This document shows positions 29,934 to 35,667 of a stretch of 35,667 nt of DNA, piece by piece. The DNA lies in the NCBI GenBank assembly GCA_016210325.1, contig JACQUK010000050.1, forward strand, positions 1 to 35,667. Direction: 5' to 3'. The translations under genes and the position numbers were made by a program. This DNA comes from Chloroflexota bacterium (GTDB lineage Bacteria > Chloroflexota > Dehalococcoidia > Lucifugimonadales > HRBIN23). Under the pieces are notes generated by a model that was not told the origin of the DNA, searched no databases, and was given only the letters and a program-made list of their open reading frames with translations. Numbering within the stretch: the stretch's first letter is position 1; every line of letters begins with the position of its first letter.

Positions 29934-29979
29934 GGGGCCTCCACCTCTGGGTGAGCGCAAGGTAGGCAGGAGGACTGCG

Positions 29980-30702
29980 GTGGCCCGGCTGCAAGGCCAG
30001 GAGAAGGCCCGCTACGTAGCAGCCATGTTCGCCCGCGTTGCCCGCCGCTATGACTTCATGAACACCATCATAACGGCGGGGATGCACGGGCGCTGGCGGC
30101 GCCTGGCCGCTCGCCTGGGCGCCGAAGGAGTTGCCCCTGGCCCGGCCCTGGACGTGGCCACGGGGACCGGCGACCTGGCCTTCGCCCTGGGCGGCCGCCG
30201 GGAGGTGCAGCGTGTGGTGGGGCTGGACTTCGTGCCGGAGATGCTGGTCCTGGCGCGGGCCAAGGCAGACCACCGCAGTGGTCAAGCAGCGGTGGCGTGG
30301 GTCCGGGGCGATGCCCTGGCCCTGCCTTTCCCGGACAACACCTTCATGTGTGCCACCTCCGGCTTCAGCATGCGCAACGTCCAGGACGTGCGCCACGCCC
30401 TGGCCGAGATGGTCCGGGTCGTGCGGCCCCAGGGTCGCGTGGCCGTACTGGAGATCACCCCGATCACGCGACGCAGCCTGCCCTCGTCCTTGCTGCGCTT
30501 CTATTTCCGACGGGTCGTCCCCCTCCTGGGGCAAGGGCTGGCCGGTAACCGCGAGGCCTACACCTACCTGCCCTCGTCCGTGGAGGCATTCCCCCCGGCA
30601 AAGGAGTTCGCGCGGCTGATGGAAGAGGTGGGATTACAGCAGGTCCGGTACCGGCGGGTGGGGCTCGGGATGGTGGCCCTCCACGTGGGGACCAAGAGAT
30701 AG
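29980..30702 (+). CDS. menG: Demethylmenaquinone methyltransferase
   Basis: 240 aa, UbiE/MenG type (COQ5). The family start VAAMFARVARRYDFMNTIITAGMHGRWR is present, then the SAM motif ALDVATGTGDLAFALGG (motif I), GLDFVPEMLVLARAKA and the FSMRNVQDVRHALAEMVRVVRPQGRVAVLEI stretch. It puts the last methyl on the naphthoquinone ring. Start is GTG at 29980 with CAGGAGG upstream. As menB-menA-(small membrane protein)-menG lie in order, this is a partial menaquinone operon; menF, menD, menC and menE are not in the window. Confidence 0.88.
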   Translation: MARLQGQEKARYVAAMFARVARRYDFMNTIITAGMHGRWRRLAARLGAEGVAPGPALDVATGTGDLAFALGGRREVQRVVGLDFVPEMLVLARAKADHRSGQAAVAWVRGDALALPFPDNTFMCATSGFSMRNVQDVRHALAEMVRVVRPQGRVAVLEITPITRRSLPSSLLRFYFRRVVPLLGQGLAGNREAYTYLPSSVEAFPPAKEFARLMEEVGLQQVRYRRVGLGMVALHVGTKR

Positions 30703-30800
30703 ACGTGTGACCATGGACGTGGACCACCGGCGCCGGTACACTGCTGCAAAGTCCCCTGTCGGCCAGCGCCGAGCGCCCAGTCTCATCCCAGGAGAAGAGT

Positions 30801-31469
30801 ATGAGGAGAGTGGCCTCCAAAGGGAAGTGTTCCCTGTGCGGAGGGGAGTTCACGGTAAGCGTGATGACGCGCCACGTCCAGGCCTGTCGGAAGGCCCACC
30901 CAGGGCCCTTGCCAGGGAAGGGGCCGGAGCGCGTGACGCGGCTGTTCCACCTGGTAGTGCGGGGAAGCGACGCGCCAGGATACTGGCTTCACCTCGAGGC
31001 CCCCGCCGACGCGACGCTGCAAAGCCTGGACAGGGTCCTGCGGGACATCTGGCTGGAGTGCTGCGGCCATCTGAGCGCCTTCGTTATTGAAGAGACGACG
31101 TACTTCGTCGAGGCCATTGAGCCGGACGACAGGGACATGAGGGTGGCCCTGGGGGAAACGCTCGACGTTGGGACGGCATTCTCGCACCAATACGACTTTG
31201 GTACGGCCACCAACCTGAGGCTGCGGGTGGTTGCAGAGCGGGAAGGGGTCGTCCGGGGCAAGTCCATCGGGGTCCTGGCGCGGAACGAGCCGCTCCCGCT
31301 GATATGTCAGGGGTGCGGCAAGGCTGCTACGCAAGTATGCAGCACCTGCGTCTGGGAGGACAACGGTCTCCTCTGCAACGTTTGCGCCGCCGACCACGAG
31401 TGTGGTGAAGAGATGCTTCTGCCGGTGGTCAACTCGCCCCGCATCGGGATGTGCGCCTATGCGGGCTAG
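30801..31469 (+). CDS. Zinc-finger protein with PRiA4_ORF3-like domain
   Basis: 222 aa. An N-terminal C-x2-C-x11-H-x3-C finger (CSLCGGEFTVSVMTRHVQAC) precedes a domain with TRLFHLVVRGSDAPGYWLHLEAPADATL, LDRVLRDIWLECCGHLSAFVIEE and AFSHQYDFGTATNLRLRVV, the pattern of plasmid pRiA4b ORF-3-like proteins. The C-terminus is a Cys-rich block: CQGCGKAATQVCSTC, then CNVCAADHEC, enough for two zinc sites. The PRiA4_ORF3 domain often occurs near mobile elements and its role is unknown. The combination with metal knuckles on both sides points to nucleic-acid or protein binding. Start ATG follows AGGAGAAGAGT. A weak hairpin (TTCCCGC-GCAA-GCGGGGA, 31483-31500) follows. Confidence 0.72.
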   Translation: MRRVASKGKCSLCGGEFTVSVMTRHVQACRKAHPGPLPGKGPERVTRLFHLVVRGSDAPGYWLHLEAPADATLQSLDRVLRDIWLECCGHLSAFVIEETTYFVEAIEPDDRDMRVALGETLDVGTAFSHQYDFGTATNLRLRVVAEREGVVRGKSIGVLARNEPLPLICQGCGKAATQVCSTCVWEDNGLLCNVCAADHECGEEMLLPVVNSPRIGMCAYAG

Positions 31470-31552
31470 GGGGACGGCAACGTTCCCGCGCAAGCGGGGA
31501 CCCGGAGGAGCGGACCGCTCCCGCCCTCGGGGTGAGTCGGAGGAGGGGGCAG

Positions 31553-31843
31553 CTACCGGTACCTGGTCATGCGCATGGTGCTGTAGCCCTGCCCTATGCG
31601 TTGGTTGAAGTCGTCCATCACCTGCTGGTGGCGGGGCGAGTGCTCCCAGGCCTTGAAGTCGGCCTCGCTCTCCCACTCACTGAGGACCACATACGTTGTG
31701 GCCTCGTTGAGAGGACGGAGCACCTCCACCTTGATGAAGCCCTTCTGTCCGCGGGCCAGACGCGTTAGCTCATCCATCTCCTGCTGGAACTGCTTCAGGA
31801 ACTCTTGCTTTGGGGTGAGCTTCAGATAGCTGACAACGGACAT
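31553..31843 (-). CDS. Antibiotic-biosynthesis monooxygenase (ABM) domain protein
   Basis: 96 aa. MSVVSYLKLTPKQEFLKQF, LARGQKGFIKVEVLRPLNE, TYVVLSEWESEADFKAWEHS and HQQVMDDF match the small dimeric ferredoxin-like ABM fold (heme-degrading or quinone-type monooxygenases). The motif WESEADFKAW is typical. Heme-degrading IsdG-type enzymes share the fold, but no clear catalytic set can be named. It is coupled with the upstream glycosylase-like gene (16-base gap). The longer ORF in the track is a shadow extension; the start here is the ATG at 31843. Confidence 0.82.
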   Translation of the reverse strand: MSVVSYLKLTPKQEFLKQFQQEMDELTRLARGQKGFIKVEVLRPLNEATTYVVLSEWESEADFKAWEHSPRHQQVMDDFNQRIGQGYSTMRMTRYR

Positions 31844-31859
31844 AATGTCTTCTTTCAGC

Positions 31860-32312
31860 TCACTTGTTGCGCTCCGCCCAGGAGGGCACCAGTTCACTGA
31901 CGCTGTAGAGGAACACGAAGACGCCCGTGGGGCCCAGGTTCTTGAACTGGGCTGCCAGGGCCTGGCGCTTGCGGGGGTAAGGAAGCCCGTCCAGCGACCG
32001 CAGGTAGTTGCGGAAGGAGCTGTGTTCCTTGACCAACCGCTGCACAATCCTGGCGTTCTCGACGGTGGCAACGATCTTGCGGCCGTTGCGCACGATGCCA
32101 GGGGTGTTCAGCAGCCGCACGATGTCGTCATCGCCGTAGGCGGCTACGGCGTCCACGCCAAAGCTGTCGAAGGCCTCTACGAAGTTTGGCCACTTCTCGC
32201 GGACCACCGACCAGCTAAAGCCGGCGCGGAAGATAGCCTTGGTCAACTGCTCCAGGTACTCGTTGTCGTCTTTCGGTTGTACCCGTGGTGGGATTTCGTG
32301 GCCCAGGCGCAT
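31860..32312 (-). CDS. DNA-3-methyladenine glycosylase I-like protein, divergent
   Basis: 150 aa. FRAGFSWSVVREKWPNFVEAFDSF, VAAYGDDDIVRLLNTPGIVRNGRKIVATVENARI matches the middle of Tag. The N-terminal block of Tag (C-x-W...YHD.EWG.P) is absent, and the acidic residue that precedes 'AGLSW' in E. coli Tag (Glu38) is replaced here (TKAIFRAGFSW). Tag removes 3-methyladenine from DNA; this copy may have lost that activity or use another substrate. The zinc-binding residues of Tag are also not visible. The gene precedes the ABM gene in one transcript. Start at 32312 has AGGAGGACAG about 8-12 bases upstream. Confidence 0.7.
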   Translation of the reverse strand: MRLGHEIPPRVQPKDDNEYLEQLTKAIFRAGFSWSVVREKWPNFVEAFDSFGVDAVAAYGDDDIVRLLNTPGIVRNGRKIVATVENARIVQRLVKEHSSFRNYLRSLDGLPYPRKRQALAAQFKNLGPTGVFVFLYSVSELVPSWAERNK

Positions 32313-32442
32313 ACGTTCGTCTGTCCTCCTTATCCCGTTCTGCGGCGTCTGACAAGCATCGCACCAACATCAATCATGCGCCTCCCACGCTCCTCACCAC
32401 AACAAGTCAGCCCTTAGTCCTTCACCACCCAGTTCCCAACAA

Positions 32443-32534
32443 CAGGACCACTCGGTCCTGGTCACCCCCCAGTGTTTCTTCCGCTCGTGGTTCGGTCCCG
32501 ACAAGTCCCGAAAGTCGGGACTCACCACGAGCGG
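32443..32534. repeat. Compound inverted repeats downstream of sbcC-like gene (family D)
   Basis: CCGCTCGTGGT (32481-32491) and ACCACGAGCGG (32524-32534) are perfect 11-bp arms. Inside, AGTCCCGA-AAG-TCGGGACT (32504-32522) is a perfect 8-bp hairpin. A competing arm GTCCCGAC (32495-32502) can pair with GTCGGGAC (32514-32521). A further hairpin CAGGACC-ACTC-GGTCCTG lies at 32443-32460. The block follows the sbcC-like stop and precedes the glycosylase gene on the minus strand; 32313-32593 shows no gene. Confidence 0.65.
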
Positions 32535-32593
32535 TTTGCTTCAAGCCGACCATCAGGCAGGAGCAGGATGGTATCACCAGGGCCCGGCTGCCT

Positions 32594-34726
32594 CTAGCCC
32601 AACACCGTCTGGAAGGTGGAGCCGAGAGGGCCTTTGGTGACCTCGATGCGTGTGGGGAAGACCTCCTTGAGCTCCTCGATGTGGGTGATGACCACGATCA
32701 GGTCGAAGTCGTTCTGGATGGCCTGGACGGCCTCCACCAAGCGCCCGCGCCCCGCGGCATCCTGGGTACCGAAGCCCTCGTCAACAAACAGCGTGCGCAG
32801 GGGTGCGCCAGCGCGGGCGGCCAGCAGGCCGGCCAGCGCCACCCGCAGGGCGAAGTTGACGCGGAAGGCCTCCCCGCCACTGAACATCTCGTAGCTCCGA
32901 GTCCCCAGCTCGTCGGCCACCTTGATGTCAAGGGTCTCTACCACCTTGCCCTGGCGCGTCTGCCGCTGGGTGCTGAGGGCCACCGTCATACGGCCGTCGC
33001 TGAGGCGGTGGAGCAGCTCGTTGGCCCGCTGCTCCAACTCCGGCAACGCCGCGTCCAGGAGCATAGCCTGGACCCCCCTTCGGCCAAAGGCCTCGGCCAG
33101 CAGGTCGTGGGTGGCTTGCTCCCTCAGGACGGCTTCTCGTCTGGCTGCCTGCTGCCCGCGCTGTGTCTCCATCTCCGCCAGTTGCGCCAGCCTTTGTCCG
33201 GCCGCTTCCTGGTGGGCCAGCAACCTTCGCTGCCTCTCCTCCAGTCCTCGATAGACCACTTCGGCTTCGCCTGTCTGGCGGCGTAGCTGCGGAAGCTCGA
33301 CCAGCTCACGGGCCAGGGTCTCCCTGCGGCCCTGGCTTTCGGCCACCTCTGCACGGTGCCGTGCAGCCAGGGCACGGAGGCCGTCCATCTCCTCCTGTTC
33401 ATGGGGCAGACGCTTCTGGGCCTCCTGGACCCGCGCCCGCCGGGCCTCGGTCTCTGCCCGCTGCCGCCTCAGGTCGGCCTCCAGCGCCCGGAGGGCACCA
33501 GCGGCCCTGGTCTCCTGGGCACGGAGGGAGGCCAGCGCCGCGGCGGTCTCGTCCAGTTGACGGCGTGTCTCCTTACCCTGGGACTCGATCTCCTGCTCCA
33601 GATGCTGCCGCCCTTCCTGCCCCAGAAGGGTGCCACAGAGGGGGCAGCGGGGGTCCTGGGACACCTTCAGCATCTCATACCGCTGGAGGAGGTCTTTGCG
33701 CTCCTTTTCCAGACGCTTGCCCTCCGCCTCGCGATGGCCTATTCCGGCGTGCAGTGCCTGGAGCGCCCCTCGTTCTTCCTCTACCTGGTGCTCAAGCCGT
33801 TCGATGGCGCTTTCCGACGCTTCTACCTCTGCCCCCCTGCGGGCCTGCCCTGTGAGCTCGGCGATGCGGGCCTCCTTGGCCGCTATCTGGCGCTCCAGGC
33901 CCTGGAGTCCCTGGAGGCGGTCGCCAATGGCCTTGTCAAGCTGCTGGAGGTCAGCCTCACGCCGTTCCAGAGTGCCCAGGCGCACCCGCAGGTCCAGGAT
34001 GCCCTGGTGGGCAGCCTCCACCTGCGGTGCCAGGCTGACCAGCTCCTGGCGGGCAGCGTCCAGGGCCTGCTGGTGCTCACTCCGGTGCGAGAGGGCCTCG
34101 TCGGCGCGGGCCAGCTCCGCCTCCAGCAGCCTGGCCTCCTGCTCCCCCTGGCGCGCCTGCTGGCGTGCCCGCTCCGCCAGTCGCTCGTAAAGCCCCAGGT
34201 CCAGGATGCGGGCCAGGACCTCCTTACGCTCGGCAGGCTCGGCCTTGGTGAACTCGTCGGCGCGGCCCTGAAGAAGGAAGGCGCTGTTGATAAAGGTCTT
34301 GTAGTCCATGCCCAGCAGCCGTCCGACCTTCTCCTCCGTCTCTTGGACTGAGTTCCCCGCGATGGAGCGGTAGCTAATGCCGGTAGAGACCTGGAGGTCA
34401 AGGATGGTGGCGCCAGAGCGCCCCCCGCTGCGTCGGGTGTGGCGTCGAAGGGCCAGGTAGCGGTTCCCGCCCGCCTGGAACTCAAGCTCTACGCTCATCT
34501 CCACCTGGCCTTGGTGGACCAGCTCCTCCAGTGGGTGCTGGGCCGTGCCGAAGCGGATGCCGCGGGCGCAGCCCCACAAGGCCCAGGTCATGGCGTCCAG
34601 CAGGGCCGACTTGCCGTGGCCATTGTCGCCGCAGAGACAGACCACACCAAGGCCCTGGAGGTCCAGCTCCGGGACGTTGTCGCGGTAGCAGAGAAAGTTC
34701 TTGATGCGCAGTTTCAGCGGGACCAC
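32594..34726 (-). CDS. SbcC/Rad50-like ATPase
   Basis: About 710 aa, shorter than typical SbcC (roughly 1000) or Rad50. It starts VPLKLRIKNFLCYRDN with Walker A GDNGHGKSALLDAMTWALWG. The coiled coil is long and rich in Glu/Arg/Ala. A zinc hook CPLCG lies near residue 360. The ABC signature is MFSGGEAFRVNFALRVAL and the Walker B RTLFVDEGFGTQD. It should work with an SbcD/Mre11 nuclease in DNA end processing. I chose GTG at 34726 because M-V-P-L-K-L-R-I-K-N-F agrees with the family start. No sbcD gene lies next to it. Confidence 0.85.
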   Translation of the reverse strand: MVPLKLRIKNFLCYRDNVPELDLQGLGVVCLCGDNGHGKSALLDAMTWALWGCARGIRFGTAQHPLEELVHQGQVEMSVELEFQAGGNRYLALRRHTRRSGGRSGATILDLQVSTGISYRSIAGNSVQETEEKVGRLLGMDYKTFINSAFLLQGRADEFTKAEPAERKEVLARILDLGLYERLAERARQQARQGEQEARLLEAELARADEALSHRSEHQQALDAARQELVSLAPQVEAAHQGILDLRVRLGTLERREADLQQLDKAIGDRLQGLQGLERQIAAKEARIAELTGQARRGAEVEASESAIERLEHQVEEERGALQALHAGIGHREAEGKRLEKERKDLLQRYEMLKVSQDPRCPLCGTLLGQEGRQHLEQEIESQGKETRRQLDETAAALASLRAQETRAAGALRALEADLRRQRAETEARRARVQEAQKRLPHEQEEMDGLRALAARHRAEVAESQGRRETLARELVELPQLRRQTGEAEVVYRGLEERQRRLLAHQEAAGQRLAQLAEMETQRGQQAARREAVLREQATHDLLAEAFGRRGVQAMLLDAALPELEQRANELLHRLSDGRMTVALSTQRQTRQGKVVETLDIKVADELGTRSYEMFSGGEAFRVNFALRVALAGLLAARAGAPLRTLFVDEGFGTQDAAGRGRLVEAVQAIQNDFDLIVVITHIEELKEVFPTRIEVTKGPLGSTFQTVLG

Positions 34727-34741
34727 GGCATGGCCTTCCAC

Positions 34742-34999
34742 TGAGATCCGGTTAGCAGCATGCTAGCATCGCTTTATCATAAGACCTGGCTGTGCATCCG
34801 CTCATAGTCCAACGCGCCCAGGACAAACACTCGCCACCTGCTGTCTCGGCACGCCAGGGGCTCCAGGCGAGCAGCGGGCCTGCTCCCGCCACTGCTTCGG
34901 CGTAACGCCGGGATGATGCCACAGAGCAGGGAGGTCGCGCAAGAAGGCTGCGGCCCGGGCTGTGGGTCAATTAGAATCCAAGGTGGCAAGAACATCAAA
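34742..34999. other. Intergenic region, no supported gene
   Basis: This stretch lies upstream of the sbcC-like gene. A small palindrome ATGCTAGCAT (34760-34769) and AT-rich TTTATCATAAG lie close to the sbcC start; TATGAT on the minus strand could be a -10. The minus ORFs 34752-34970 and 34777-35043 look like shadows. No LexA or other known box could be matched. Confidence 0.4.
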
Positions 35000-35041
35000 G
35001 ACTCGGCCCGCACCCCCTGATCAGAGGATGCGGGCCGAGTC
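35000..35041 (-). terminator. Terminator of the DUF5666 gene
   Basis: GACTCGGCCCGCA (35000-35012) and TGCGGGCCGAGTC (35029-35041) form a perfect 13-bp stem with a 16-base loop. On the minus strand CTTTGATGTTCTT follows. It is about 130 bases after the stop of the DUF5666 gene; the gap 35042-35169 shows no gene. Confidence 0.7.
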
Positions 35042-35169
35042 ATGGGTCCTATTCCGTGCTGTGCCTACCACGAGGCGGGTGGTTGTCTCACTCCTGGGCC
35101 TTCGTGGCGGCCGCTGTCCCCACTGTTGTCTGACTCCTGCTCTCTACGAGTCCTCGCCTCGTTCTCATC

Positions 35170-35667
35170 CTACCCAGGGCCGGAGCTGCCAGAGCCGGAG
35201 TTGCCGCGGTGCCCATCATCTTCCAGTTCCAACTCCACCCCATGCTCAACCTCGTTCTCAACCCCGTGCTCAATCTCGACCTCACCATCACCCGAGACGC
35301 CGGTCTCGATCTCGGTGGCCAGCATCGAGCCATCGGCCTGTGCGATGAACTCTACCCGGACTACCACCCCGACGCCCAGTCCGTTGTCCAGCATGGTGGT
35401 GCCATCCACCTTGAAGGTCTTGCCGCCGATGACGACGGAGCCATCGCCCATGGACTCGATCGTCCCGCTGAAGCCGGCGTCCTCACCAACCTCGACGGCT
35501 CCTGGGGCCATTGCATCGTCCGCAGCGTCGGTCTCGATCTCGGTGGCCAGCATCGAGCCATCGGCCTGTGCGATGAACTCTACCCGGGCTACCACCCCGA
35601 CGCCCAGTCCGTTGTCCAGCATGGTGGTGCCATCCACCTTGAAGGTCTTGCCGCCGATGACGACGGA
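35170..35667 (-). CDS. DUF5666 repeat protein, N-terminus cut by window end
   Basis: The gene is open to the edge; about 165 codons are visible. Repeated DUF5666 units read SVVIGGKTFKVDGTTMLDNGL, then VRVEFIAQADGSMLATEIET and FSGTIESMGDG: small beta-barrel modules often found in secreted proteins. The stop at 35170 follows an acidic/Gly/Ser tail (EIEHGVENEVEHGVELELEDDG, SGSGSSGPG) that may be a flexible surface end. Two neighbouring units are almost identical at the DNA level (period 228 bp), so the number of units may vary between strains. The function is not known. Confidence 0.75.
   Translation of the reverse strand, partial: SVVIGGKTFKVDGTTMLDNGLGVGVVARVEFIAQADGSMLATEIETDAADDAMAPGAVEVGEDAGFSGTIESMGDGSVVIGGKTFKVDGTTMLDNGLGVGVVVRVEFIAQADGSMLATEIETGVSGDGEVEIEHGVENEVEHGVELELEDDGHRGNSGSGSSGPG
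35301..35667 (-). repeat. Near-identical tandem repeat in the DUF5666 gene (period 228 bp)
   Basis: 35301-35439 and 35529-35667 are the same over 139 bp except for one base (CCGGACTACC against CCGGGCTACC). The period of 228 bp (76 codons) keeps the frame. The second copy runs off the window, so the array may be longer. Confidence 0.85.

Noticed and set aside
34752-35043. Minus ORFs of 72 and 88 aa upstream of the sbcC-like gene
   Set aside because: No ribosome site, no recognisable domain; the 88-aa one runs through the terminator stem at 35000-35041.
1-35667. CRISPR array, tRNA or rRNA genes, intact IS transposase
   Set aside because: No regular direct repeats with spacers, no tRNA-like T-loop signals and no DDE/HUH transposase frames were seen on reading.

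Overview
The window is GC-rich and densely coded. It looks like a member of the Chloroflexota, most likely class Dehalococcoidia or a relative. I infer this from several things together: paired SDR epimerases, a DUF6941-type gene, tandem universal stress proteins, an acVLRF1-like release factor, menaquinone genes, and short dispersed palindromic repeats of the 'TGTCATTCTGAG' type. No rRNA, tRNA, CRISPR array or intact transposase gene was seen.

Layout. 1-1.6 kb: the end of a SnoaL-like gene with a strong terminator, then small genes of unknown function, two of them convergent and overlapping. 1.7-6 kb: two tandem paralogous NAD-dependent epimerases, then a CNNM/CorC-type transporter with a consensus promoter, coupled to a histidine phosphatase. 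6-10.7 kb (minus strand): a PfkB sugar kinase and the conserved block rpmH-rnpA-yidD-[PQQ beta-propeller lipoprotein]-yidC-jag. rpmH (45 aa) is too short for the ORF track. This block has a perfect TTGACA-17-TATAAT promoter. 11.1-13.8 kb (plus): a stress-type cluster of tandem Usp, GNAT, Usp and a CBS pair. 13.8-16.3 kb (minus): an acVLRF1-like peptidyl-tRNA hydrolase, a nested repeat element and a secreted subtilase.

16.5-22.6 kb (minus) is the most distinctive region. It is an iron-uptake operon: a lipoprotein Fe(III)-binding protein, a 706-aa fusion of an FTR1 iron permease to a polyferredoxin (NosR/FtrD-like), a two-domain ABC permease and its ATPase. It starts at a promoter overlapped by a 19-bp inverted repeat that could be an iron-regulator operator. 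Fusing FtrC-like and FtrD-like functions beside a ferric ABC transporter suggests that redox-coupled and ABC iron uptake are expressed together.

22.8-31.5 kb: a ThiO-like FAD oxidase (minus), a DUF4349 lipoprotein, CoA-transferase subunits A and B separated by a MITE-like repeat, a crotonase-family enzyme, then menB, menA, a small membrane protein and menG/ubiE. These make and modify the menaquinone ring. A zinc-finger/PRiA4_ORF3-like protein follows. 31.5-35.7 kb (minus): an ABM monooxygenase-like protein with a divergent 3-methyladenine glycosylase I-like protein, a short SbcC/Rad50-like ATPase, and a DUF5666 repeat protein cut by the window end. At least four families of short inverted-repeat elements lie between genes; two of these families have two copies each in the window.
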